Shown here: positions 38,976 through 50,640 of the stretch, piece by piece
Numbering within the stretch: the stretch's first letter is position 1
Layout of the letters: every line of letters starts with the position of its first letter
Source: Fasciolopsis buskii
Taxonomy: Eukaryota > Platyhelminthes > Trematoda > Plagiorchiida > Fasciolidae
Assembly: GCA_008360955.1 (NCBI GenBank)
Contig: LUCM01009017.1
Coordinates: 1 to 64,000 of the forward strand
Direction of reading: 5' to 3'
Length of the DNA: 64,000 bases
Program-made: the position numbers and the translations under genes
The notes under the pieces: generated by a model
Seen by the model: the letters and a program-made list of their open reading frames with translations, nothing else
What the model was told of the DNA's origin: nothing
The model's database searches: none

Positions 38976-39763
38976 TATCGGTGTTAGTAGTAGGAGTATT
39001 ACTGGTAGCAGTAGTAGTAGTAGTAGTAGTAGTAATAGTAGTATAGTGGTAGTAGTAGTTATAGTAGTAGCAGTAGTAGTATTAGTACCGGTAGTGGTAG
39101 GTATGTTAGTAGTAATAGTAGTTTTGTTAGTAGAGTTATTAGTGTTATTATTAGAAGTAGTATGTGTAGTATTAGCAGATTTGTTAGTAGTGGTATTAGT
39201 ATTAGTGGCAGTGGCAGCAGTGGCAGCAGAAGCTTAGTATTAGTAGTACTAGTTTTGGAAGTAGTGGTAGTAATAATATTAGTGATAGTATTATTAGCAG
39301 TAGTAATAGCAGTAGTAGTATTAGTAGTACTTTTAGTATCAGTAGTAGTAGTGTAGTACTCATAGTATTAGCAGCAGCAGTAGTGTTTTAAATGGTAGTG
39401 GTAGTTTTGGTAGTAGATTTATCAGTATTATTAGTAGAAGAAATATTAGATTTAGTAGTAATAATAGTGGATCTAGCAGAATTAGTAGAATTAGTATTAG
39501 CATTATTAGCATTAATGTTTGTAATATTAGTAGTGGCAGTAGTACTAATATTGATAATATTAGCAGTATTCGTATTAGTAGTTGTAGTATTAGTAGTATT
39601 AGTAGTACTGGTAGCAGTAGTAGTAGAAGTAGTAGTAGTTGTAGTAGTAGTAGTATTGGTAGTGGTAGTAATGGTAATGATAGCAGTAGCATTATTAGTA
39701 GTAGTAGATTTGGTAGAAACCAACCTGGTATTAGTAGAATTGGTAGTAATAAAAGTAGTATTG

Positions 39764-39765
<2 letters not shown>

Positions 39766-39819
<54 letters not shown>
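39766..39819 (+). repeat. Pure (AGT)18 tract
   Basis: Eighteen perfect units, the second longest perfect run in the window. Confidence 0.9.
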
Positions 39820-39821
<2 letters not shown>

Positions 39822-40741
39822 AAGTAGTAGTGGTACTGTCAGTAGTATTAACAGTAGTAGTACTAATAGTAATAGTAGTAGTGATATTAGTAGTTGTGGT
39901 GGTAGTTGAAGTTTTGGTATTAGCAATAGTATAGTATTAATAATAGTAGTAATAGTAGATCTGGTAATAATAATTGAGGAGGTAGTAGTAGTAGTAATAA
40001 TATTCGCGTTATTAGTAGTGGTAGTATTGGTGGTATTAGTGGTAATAGTAGTAGTACTAGTGGCAGTAGTAGCAGTATGAGCAGTAGTAGCAGTATTATT
40101 AGTACTAGTAATAGTAATATTATTTGTAGTAAATTTAGTGGCAGCCGCACTAATAGTAGTAGTAGTAATGGTAGAATTAGTAATAGCAGCATTCTTATTA
40201 GTAGCGGTTGTATTAGTGGTATTGTTAGTGGTAGTAGTATTAGTGGTATTAGTAGCAGCAATAGTTTCGTTGGTATTGGTATTAGTAGTAGTAGAAAATT
40301 ACCATTGGTATTATTATTAAAATTATTAGAATTGTTAGTACTAATAGTAGGAGAAGTAGTAGTAGTGGTAGCATTAGTTTCATTAGTAATAGTGGTAGTA
40401 GTACAGGTAGCAGTGGTAGTAGAAGTAGTAGTAATAGTTGTATTTATGATAGTAGGGGTATTAGCAGTATTAGTAGTAATAGTAGTAGTAGTAGTATTAA
40501 TAATAGTTGTAGTTCTAGCAGCAGTATTAGTAGTAGTAGTAGTAGTAATAGTAATATTAGTAATGTTAGTAGTATTAATTGTAGTAATGGCACCACTAGT
40601 AATATTAGTAGCAGTGGTAGTACTAGCAGTTGTAGTTGTAGCAGTAGCATTAGTAGTAAAATTTGTTGTAGTAATAATAGTATTGTTAGTAGTGATATTG
40701 ACAGTTTTGTTTATTGTAGTAGTAGTAATCGTGGTAATAGT

Positions 40742-40815
40742 AGTTTTGTTAGTCATAGTGGTGGTAATAGTAGCTTTGGTAGTAATAGTAGCAGCAGTAA
40801 TATTAGCCGCAGTAT

Positions 40816-40847
<32 letters not shown>

Positions 40848-43800
40848 TTGCTAGTAGCATTTTTAATAGTAGTAGCATTAGTAATAATATTAGCAGTAGT
40901 GTTAGTGGCAGTTTTCGTAGTAGTAGCAGTAGCATTAGTCGAAGCAATAGCAGTTTTGTTAGTAATAGTGATAATAGTAATAGTAGTAGCAGCATTATTA
41001 ATAGTAAAATTATCGGTATGAATATTAAGTGTAGTAGTATTAATAGGATTAGTAATATTAGCAGTAAAAATATTATTATTAGTTTGGGTAGTAGTAGTAG
41101 TAGTGGTAGTAGTAGTTGTATTCTTAGTAGACATAGTAGTAATACTAGCAGTAGTAGTTGTAGCATTAGTAGTAGTATGAGCAATATTTTAATATTTGTT
41201 GTTGTGGAAGAAGTAGTATTAGTAGTATTAGTATTAGTAGATTTGATAGTGGTTGTATTAGTAATAGTAGCAGTATTGGTAGTTTTAGTTCTGTTTCAAG
41301 CAGTATTATTATTAATATTAGTAGCTGATTTTGCAGTAATAGTAACGGTAGTAATGGTTTCGGTAGTAGCAGTAGAAGTAGTAATATTAGTAGTAGTAGC
41401 AGTAGTAATAGCAGTTGTATTGGTAGTAGTAATTATAGCAGTAGTAATAGTAGTAATAATACCAGTAGTAGTAATAGTAGTATTAGTAGTAGTAATAGTA
41501 ATTTTTTTAGTAGTAGTAGTAGTAGTTTTGCCAGTAACATTATAGTATTGGTAGTAATAGTATTAATGGTAGTAATATTATTAGTATTATCAGTATTATT
41601 ATTATTATCATTGGTATTATTATTAGTAGTGGTAGTTGTGGCTGTAGTAGTAATAGAAATATTGGTTATTGTAGTACTGGTAGTATCAGAAATACTATTA
41701 GTAGTATTATTATTAGTTTTGGTAGCGGTAATATTATTATTATTAGTAGTAGTAGTAGTAGGAGTTTTGGTAGTAGTAGTAGTATTAGTAGTAATAGTAT
41801 TAGTAGTTTTGGTAGTATTATTATCAATAGAAGTTTTGTTAGTAGTAATAATCCTAGTAGTATTTGTACTAGGAGCAGTAGTACTGGTGGTAGTTTTGTT
41901 ACTAGTAGCAGCAGTAGTAGTATTATTCGAAGCAATTTTGCTAGTATTAGTGATAGTGGTAGTAGTAGTTATTGTTGTAGTAGTATTAGTAGTACTATTA
42001 GTAATAGTATTTCTTGTAGTATTATTAGTAGTAGTAGTTTTCTTAGTATTAATATTCGCAGTAATAGTTGTAGTAGTAGCAGTAGCATTAGCAGTAGGAG
42101 TAGCAGTAGTACTTTTGGAATCAGTAGTAATAGTATTAGCAGTAGTAGCACTGGTAGCAGTAGTTTTGTTAGTAGTAGTAGCAGTAGCTGTAGTAGTTGT
42201 AATAGTATTTGTATTAGTAGTAGTACTAGTAGTAGTAGTAGCAGCAGTAGTAGCAGCAGTAGTAGTAGCAGCAGCAATGGTAGCAGTAGTAGTAGCAGCA
42301 GTAGTAATAATACTGGTAGTAGTTTTAGTAATAGCGCTTTTGGTATTACTAATAGAAGTAGCAGATTTGGCAGTAGTTTTAGTGGTCATAGAAGTAAAAT
42401 TAGTATTAGTAGTGCTGGTAGCAGTAGCAGGAGCATTAGTAATGACATTAGTAGCAGCATTAGTAGTAGTACTAATAGTAGTACAAGTAGCAGTATTTGT
42501 AGGAGTAGTAGTAAATTTAGTGGTATTTTTTCAGTAGAAGTAGTATTAGTGGTAGTAGTAGTATTAGTAGAAGTTTCGGCATTGGCTGTATTAGTAGTAG
42601 CAGTAGTAGTATTAGCAGCAGTATTAGTAGTGGCAGTAGTAGTAGTAGTAGTGGTAATAGCAGTAGTTTTGTTAGCAGTAGTAGATATAATTGCAGAATA
42701 ATACTGGAAGTAGTTGTAGTGTTGGTAGTAGTAGTAGTAGTATTAGCAGTAGTAGTAATATTAGAAAAAGTAGTAATCAATGCAGTTTTGTTAGTAACAG
42801 TGGTAATATTAAAAGTAGTAAAATTATTAGTAATGGTAGTATTACCGGTAGTAGTATTATTATCATTAGCAGTAGTAATGGTAGCAGCAGTAGTATTAGT
42901 AATAGTAGTAGTAGCAGTAGTAGTCGTAGTAGTAGCAAATGTAGTAGTTGAAATAGTAGTTGCAGTAGTAGTACTAGTAGTGGTAGTAGTAGTTTTCGTT
43001 GTAGTAAAAGTAGTAGTACTAGTATTTGTGGTGGTAAATTTGGTATTAGTAATAGTAGTATCAGTAGTAATACATGTTAGTATTAGTATTTGTATTAGGA
43101 GCTTTAATGGTAGTAGTATTAGTAGCAGCAATAGCAGCAGTAATAGTAGTACTAGTAGAAGTCGTAGTATCAGTAGTAGATTTGGTAGGAGTAGTATTAG
43201 TAGAAGTAGTAGTATTAGTAGTATCGGTAATATTGTTACTAGCAGTAGTATTATTTGTAGTAGCAACAGTAGTTTTGGTAGAAATGATGGTAGTAGATTT
43301 AGTAGTAGTAAACGTAACCTTTGCAGTAGTAGCAGTAGTGTTAGAAGTCTTAGTAGCATTATTAGATGTAGCATTAGTATTAGGAGTAGTAGAATTAGTA
43401 GTCGTAGTAGTAGTACTAGTAATAGTATTTGTAGTAATTTTGGTGGCAATGGTTGTATTAGTATTAGTAGTAGTGTTAGTAGTAATATTAGCAGTAGCAG
43501 GAGTAGTAGTAGCAGTTGCAGTAGTATTGGTAGTCTCTGTAGTATAATTAGTAGTGATATTAGAAGTATAAATAGTAGCATTAGTAGTAGTAGTAGTAGT
43601 AGTAGTAGCGGTAGTAGTAGCAGTGGTAGTAGTTGTAATAGTAGTAGTTTTGATAGTAATATTAGTATTTGCGGTAATAGTGGTAGTAATATTAGTAGCA
43701 GTAGTTGTATTTATAGTAGTAGTTTGGTATAAACATTAGTGGTAACAGTAGTATTAGTGTTAGAAGTCTTGCTAATAGTAGTACTAGCAGTATTATTAGT

Positions 43801-45786
43801 GGTGGTTTTGGTAGTGGTAGTATTAGCAGTAGTCTTAGAAATAGTAATATTAAAAGTAGTAGTAATCTTAGAAGTTTTGTTAGTAACATTGGTAGTATCA
43901 GTAGTTGTAGTAGTAGTAGTATTGGAAGTAGCAGCAATAGTAGCAGTAGTAGTAGTCACAATAGTATCAGTATTAGTAGCAGTTGTAGTAGAAGTAAAAG
44001 TAGAACTGATGGTGGTACTTGCAGTAGTAGTGGTATTAGTAGTAGTAGTAATAATAATAGCAGTAGTAGTAATAATAATGGTAGTAGTGATAGTAGCAGT
44101 TGTGGTAGTAGTATTTGTAGCAGTAGATATAGTAGTATTATTAGTAGCAGTAGCAGCATCAATAGTTACAATATTAGTAGTAGTAGTATTAGTGGTAGCA
44201 TTAGTAGCAGTAGTAATTTTGCTAGTAGTAATATAAGTAGTAGTAGTAGTAAGGGTAGAAGTGGTAGTAGTAATAGTAGTGCTAGTAGCAGCAGTATTTA
44301 TTTTTGTAGTACCAGTAGTAGTGGTGGTAATAGAATTAGCAGTAGTATTGGTAGTAGTAGAAGTATTAGTACTTCTGATATTAGTAGTAGTTATAATAAT
44401 AGTAGTAGTAGCAGCAGTATTATTAGTAGTAATATTAGTAGTAGTAGTATTACTAGTAGTTTTCTTAGTCATAATAGTGGTAATATTAGTAGCAGCATTA
44501 GCAGTCGTGCAAGTATTATTAGTAGTAATATTAGTATTAGAAGTAGTAGTAGTAGTTGTTGTGGGAGTATTAGTAATATTGGTAGCAGTAGTAGTAGTAG
44601 TATTAATTGTAATATTTTTAGTGGCAGTAGTTATAATTGTAGTGGAAGTATTTTTGGAAGTAATAGGAGCAGTATTATTAGTAGTAGTAGTAGTAGTAGT
44701 AGTGGTAGTGGTAGTGGTAAATTTGTTAGTAGTAGCAATAGTTTTGTTAGTAGAAAGAGTTGTAGTAATATGAGCAGCTGTATGTGTAGTAGTAGTTTTG
44801 CTAATAGTGGCAATAGTTGTAGTATTAGCAGTAGTAGCGGTGGTAGTAGAAGCTTTGTTATTAGCAGAAGTATCAGTAGTAATAGTAGTACTAGTAAAAG
44901 TAGTAGTCGTAGTAACAGCAGTTTTGTTCATAATAGTAGCACTAAAAAATTTGGTAGTAGCAGTAGTAGTAGTAGTAGTAGTAATAGCAGTGACATTAGT
45001 AGCAGTAGTATTAATAGTAGTTGTAGTGGTAGTAGTAGTAGCAGTTTTTGTATTAGTAGCAGTAGATGTAGCGGTAGTTTTGTTAGTAGAAGTAGTAATA
45101 TTAGTAGTAATAGTTGAAGTAGTAGTTTTGTAAGTAGTAGTAGTAGTAGTAGCAGTAGTGGTAGTTGTAGTTGTCGTAGTATTATTTTAGTAGTAGCTGT
45201 AGCAATATAATTGGCAGCAGTATAAGTATTTGCAGTAGTATTAGTAGTAGTAGTATTAGTTTTAGTAGTAGCAGTAGTTGCATTTGTAATAAAAGTAGTA
45301 GTATTACTGGTAGTAATATTAGTAGTAGTATTAGTAGCAATAATGGCAGTAATAGTAATAGTAGTAATGGTAGCAGTATTAGTAACAGTAATAGTAGTTG
45401 CAGTATTATTATTAGTATTAGTAGTTATAGTTCTGGTAGTAATAGTAATAGTATTAATAGCAATAGTAGCAGTGGTAATGGTAGTTTTGTTTGTAGTAGT
45501 ATTATTGTTATTAGTAGTAGTAGTTTCGGTAGTAATGGTAGTGGTAATAGTATCTTTGGTAATAGTAGAATTAGTAGTAATATTAGTAGCCGCAGTAGCC
45601 GTAGTATTACAAATAGTAATAGTAGCAATAATATTAATAATTTTGGTAGTAGTAGCAGTAGCATTATTAGTAGTATTATTGGTAGTGACAGTTTTGTTTG
45701 TAGCAGTAGTACCATTATAAGTAATAGCAGATTTGCCAATAAAAGTAGTGGAAGTAGTGGTTTTGGTAGTAGTAGTAGTAGTAGTG

Positions 45787-45827
<41 letters not shown>

Positions 45828-48025
45828 TTTGATTATGGTAGTAGCAGTATTATAATTGATATTAGTAGATTTGGCAGTACTATTTGAAGTAGTACTAGTA
45901 GTAATAGTATTATTTGTAGTTGTAATAGTAGTATTAGTAGTAGTGATAGTAGTAGTATTTTGGCAGTGGTACAAGTAATAGTATTCTCAGCAATAGTGTT
46001 AGTAGTGGTAGTGGTAGTAGTATCATTAGTAGTAATATTATTAGTAGTAGTAGTTTTAGTAGTAGTTTTGTCAGTAAAACTGGTAGCGGCAGTAGTAGCA
46101 GCAGAAATAATAATGCTAGAAGTAGTATTAGTGATAGTAGTACTGGTAGTATTAGTAGTAGCAGTAGTAATAATAATAGTGGCAGTAGTAGCAGTTGTTG
46201 TAATAATATTGATAGTAGTAGAATTAGTTGTAGCAGCAGTAGTACCAGTTGTGTTAGTAGTAGTATTAATAGTAGTAGTGGTAGTGGTAGTTTTGTTAGA
46301 ATTAGTATTATTATTATAATTATTAGTAGTAGTTGTGGTAGTTATAGTACTGGTAGTATTAATAGCAGCATTAGTCGTCGTATTGGTAGTAGTAGGAGTA
46401 GCAGTAGTATTAGTAAAACTAGTATTTGTAGTAGTAGAAGTAGTATTAGCAGTATTAGTGGTAGTAGTAGTAGTGTTAGCAGTGGCAGTAATGGTAGTAG
46501 TAGTAGTAGTATTAGTAATGGTAGTCGCAGTAGTGTTAGTATTGTTAGTAGTGATATTATTAGTGGTAGTAATATTAGCAGTAGTAGTAGAAGTGGGAGT
46601 GGTAGTATCAGTATTAGTAATAGTAGTTACAGTATTATTATTTGTAGTATATTTATTGGCTATTGTAATAATAGTAGCAGTAATAGCGGTAGTAGTAGTA
46701 GCAGTGGTAGTAATAATAGTAGTAGTATTAATTTTATCAGCAGTAGTAGTATTTTATTAGTATTAGTAATAATAGTTTTGGTAGTAGTGGTATTATTAGT
46801 AGTAATAATAATAGTTTTGGTAGTATTATTAGTAGTAATTGTTGTGTTAATAGTAGTAGTGGCATTAGTGGTAGTAAAAGGAGCAGTTTTATTAGTGGTA
46901 GTGGAAGTAGCAGTAGTAGTATTAGTAATGTTAGTAGTATTACTACTATTAGCAGTAGTAGTAGTTGTAGTAGCAGAGCCAGTGGTAGTGGCAGATTTGT
47001 TAGTAGTTGTAGTATTTTTGACAGTAGTGATAGTAGTAGTACTAGCAGTAGTAGTACGAGTAGCAGTAGTAGTTTCGGTAGTAGTATTGTTAGTAGTATC
47101 AATAGTAGCACTGGTAGCAGTATTGGTAGCAGTAGTAGTAGTAGAAGTAGTTGTATTAGTAGTAATAGTGGTAGTAGTATTAGTACAACTAGTAGCAGAT
47201 TTTGTTGTGGTGGTAATATTAGTATTGTTAGTAGTATTAGCAGTATTATTAGTAGTAGTTTTATTAATAATTGTAGTGATATTTTGTTTGTAATAGTAGT
47301 ATCATTAGTATTAGCAGTAGTTTTGTTAATAATAGTAGTTGTATTAGTTCTTTTGGTAATAGTAGTGGTAGTAGTATTATTAGTAGTATCAGTAGTAATA
47401 GTAGTAGTAGTGGTATTTTCATTTGGTATTAGCAGGGATAGTAGTAATGCTAGTATTAGTAGTAGTATTAATAGTAATAAAATAAATTTAGGAAGAATAA
47501 TTAGAAGTAGTACTTTTGTTAATATTAGCAGCAGCAGTAGTAGTATTGATAGGACCATTAGTGGTAGGTGCAGTAGTGGCAGCATTATTAGTAATATTAG
47601 TGGTGATATTAGTTATAGTATTAGTAGTAGTTGTAGTGACAATAGTAGCAATAACATTATTAGTAGCAGTAACAATAATGGTAGTAGTATTAGTAGTAGT
47701 ACTAATAATAATGGTATTGGTAGTAGGAGTATTAGCAGTGGTAGTAGTTTTGGTAGTATTATTAGTAGTAGTATTATTAGTAATAGTATTAGTATTATCA
47801 GTAATAGTGTCAGTAGTAGTAGCAGCAATAGCAGTTTTGGTATTATTAGAAGCAGTATTAATTTTGGTGGCAGTAGTTGCAGTAGTATTAGTAGTTGTAG
47901 TTTTAGTAGCAAAAGCAGTAGCATTAATGGTGATATCAGTAGCTGTATTAGTAGTAATAATATTAGTATTATTAGCAATAGTATTTGTTATAGTAGTAAT
48001 AGATATCGTGGTAGTTTTGTTAGTA
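40742..48025 (+). repeat. Array domain rich in AGTTTTGTTAGTA variant
   Basis: The phrase AGTTTTGTTAG recurs at or near 40,742, 40,952, 41,832, 42,172, 42,665, 42,784, 43,873, 44,740, 45,076 and 48,013, with close variants such as AGTTTTGTTTG in between. Elsewhere it is scattered (for example about 22,925, 28,102 and 34,141). A local variant spread by repeated duplication defines a sub-domain of the satellite. On the minus strand this phrase is what yields recurrent Thr-Lys-Leu in spurious frames. Confidence 0.55.
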
Positions 48026-48380
48026 GAAGTAGCAATAGTAGTACTGGTAGTAGTAATAAATTCGGTTGTATTTATAACTAGCGGTAATAGTATTGTAACT
48101 AGTAGTATTATTAGTAATAGTAATAGTATCAATAGTCGTAGTATTAGAATTTTTGGTAGCAGTATTATTAGCAGTAGCAGTAGTAGTAGCGGTAATACTA
48201 GTAGCAATAGTAGTATTAGCAGAAGCAGCAGTTTTGATAGTATTATTATTATTAACAGTTTCGGTAGCAGTATCGTCGTAGTATCAGTATTAGTAGTGGT
48301 AGTAGTGTTAGTGTTAGTTTTGTTTGTAGTAGTAGTATTATTAGTAGCAGAAGTAGTTTTGATAGTAATAGTAGTTGTAT

Positions 48381-48396
<16 letters not shown>

Positions 48397-48421
<25 letters not shown>

Positions 48422-48424
48422 GTT

Positions 48425-48483
<59 letters not shown>
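48397..48483 (+). repeat. (AGT)9 - TGT - (AGT)19, longest clean tract
   Basis: Nine perfect units, one TGT, then nineteen perfect units (48,427-48,483). It is the most homogeneous place in the array and so the most likely site of length polymorphism. Confidence 0.9.
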
Positions 48484-49126
48484 TTTGGTAGTTCCACTAA
48501 TCGTAATAGCGGTAGTATTAGCAGCAGCAGCAGCATAAGTAGCAGTAGCATTATTATTATTAGTAGTATTAGTAGCTGTACTAGTAATAGTAGAAGTAGT
48601 AGTGGCAGTAGTAGCAGTAGTAGTTGTATTTAACTCAAAAGTATTATTATTAGTAGTAACACCAGTATATATTTAACTTGTATTGTTGGTAGTAGTATTA
48701 GTATTAGTAGTAGCAGCAGTAATTTTAGCCATATTTTTATTGGTATTATTATTAGTAATAATAGTATTAGTAGTTGTGGTAGTAAAAGTAGTAGTAGTAG
48801 TAATGACAGTACTAGTATTATTAATAATAGTAGCGGTAGTAGTAATAGTCGCAATATTAATATTAATTATTTTATTAATATTAGTAAATTTGTCAGCAGT
48901 TAAAGTGGTATTGTTAGTAGCAGTATCATTATTTTTAGTAGTAGTATCAGCAGTAGTTGTATTAGATTTGGTGGTAGTTTTAGTAAAAGTAGAATCACTA
49001 GTATTAGTAGCAGCAGTAGGAGTAATATTAGTATTAGTAGTAGTAGTAGTAGTAGAAGCAGTAGTAGGAGTGGTAATAGTAGCAATTTTGGAAGTTCTAG
49101 TAGTAGTAACATCAGTAGTAGTAGTG

Positions 49127-49159
<33 letters not shown>

Positions 49160-50395
49160 GTAGTAGCAGCAGCAGTAATAGTAGTAATAGTAGTGTCATT
49201 AGTAGTGGTTGTCGTAGTAGTAGTGGTAATAGTAGCAGTAGTAGTGGTAGTTTTAGTATTATGATAATTGTACTAGTGGTGGAAATTGTAGTAGTAATAA
49301 TAGTAGAAGTAGTCGTATTATTGGTAGTAATATCAGTTTGGTGTTAGTAGCAGTAGTTGTATTAGTAGTAGCAAAAGTATCAGATTTGTTAGTACCAATA
49401 ATAATAGTAGTATTAGTAGTATCAGTAGCAGTAGTAGTAGTAGTAGCAGTATTAGCAGTAGTAGTAGTAGCAGCAGCAGTAGTATGAGTAGCAATAATAG
49501 TTTTAGTAATACTAGTAGCAGTAGCAGCAATAGTAATAGTAGTAGTAGTAGTAGTAATAATAATAATAGTAATAGTAGTAGTAATAGTAGTGGTAGTAAT
49601 AATAGTAATAGTAATAGCAGTAGTGGTATTAGTAGTAGTTGTAGTAATTTTGGTATTAGTAATATTCGCAGTATCTGTAGCAGTAGTGTTACTAGTAGTG
49701 ATAAAATTGGTAGCAGTGTCAATAGTGGTAGTAATATTAGTAGTAGTAGTATTAGTAGTAGTGGTAGATTTATTAGTAGTAGTAGCAGTAGTGGTAGTAG
49801 TAGTAATAATAGTTTTGATAGTATTAGTAGTAGTGTTAGTACTAGTAATAATATTAGTAGTGTTATTAGTAGTAGTAGTTCTAGTAGTAGTAATCGCAGT
49901 GGTGGTGGTAGTAGAAGTAGTAGTAGTAATAGTAATATTAACAGTAGTATTTGTAGTAGTGTTATTATTAGTAGTATTTGTAGTAGTTTTGGTAGTAGTT
50001 GTAGTAGTAGTAGTGGTAGTAATGGTATTATTAGTAGTATTAGTATTATTATTAGTAGTACTATTAGTAGTAGCAGTAGTAGTGGTAGTATTAGTAGTAT
50101 TGGTAGTTGTAATAGTATTATTAGTATCAGTAGTATTAGTAGTATTATTTTTATTAGTAGTAATAATAGCATTAGTTGTACTATTAGTAGTAATAATTCT
50201 AGTAGTAATAGTAGCAGTAGTAGTAGTAGTGGCAGTAGTAATGGTTGCAGTATTATTAGTAGTCGTATTAGTAGTATTAGTCTTAGCAGTATTAGTAGTA
50301 GTAGTATTAGTGATAGTCTTATTAGCAGTATTAGTAGTAGTAGTAGTAGTAGTATTAATAGTAGTAGTTGTATTTGTAGTATTTGTGGTAGCAGT

Positions 50396-50640
50396 TTGAA
50401 TGTTTACATCAAATACTTCATTCACCATGTGATATGATCGGTCAAGTGACGATAAAGAAACGATGGAAGCACTAGTGTTCAGCTGTTTCATCCTTGTTAG
50501 GAATGATGAGCAGTGCATATGGACGTTGGCCGAACTGGGACGCGAACCCGAACAAGGACGAACGAACGATTGTGAGTCGAATGCCTTAGGCATTACTTTA
50601 CCGGGTATTCTGACGTTTCTACTCCCCTAGTTTACATAAT
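50396..50640 (-). mobile_element. Retroposon-like unit abutting the array
   Basis: Unique-looking sequence begins exactly where the triplets stop. On the minus strand it contains GGTTCGCGTCC (plus 50,541-50,551), one base off the consensus RNA polymerase III B box GGTTCGANTCC. I see no clear A box. Read on the minus strand, the unit would run into the ACT array as its 3' end, the layout of a SINE or short retroposon with a simple-repeat tail. A minus-strand frame starting at 50,593 (64 residues before it enters the repeat) has no recognisable domain, and I take it as chance. Other copies in the genome would be needed for proof. Confidence 0.35.

Larger units (their letters stand above)
25..50395 (+). 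repeat. 50-kb degenerate (AGT)n / (ACT)n satellite array
   Basis: Almost every base can be read as AGT triplets or single-step variants: ATT, AAT, GGT, AGC, AGA, CGT, TGT, ACT. The plus strand is C-poor throughout, so orientation is constant except at 38,904-38,975. The triplet phase holds for long stretches (about 26,917-28,465 reads Ser-type triplets without a net shift) and then jumps. Long frames inside it on both strands are repeat artefacts: AGT/GTA give Ser/Val on plus, and CTA/ACT/TAC give Leu/Thr/Tyr on minus. None has domain-like composition, a credible start context or splice structure. The array is old, since pure runs are short, and it is locally rearranged: see the entries for higher-order copies, islands and AT-rich pockets. 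I see no coding gene in it. Transcription as a non-coding RNA cannot be excluded. Confidence 0.97.

Noticed and set aside
50535..50560. tRNA gene at the B-box-like word
   Set aside because: Only a B-box-like sequence was found; no cloverleaf arms or A box could be paired.
49259..50593. Minus-strand frame of 444 codons starting in unique sequence
   Set aside because: The first 64 codons lie in the retroposon-like unit and the rest is ACT repeat. No known domain in the unique part; chance fusion.
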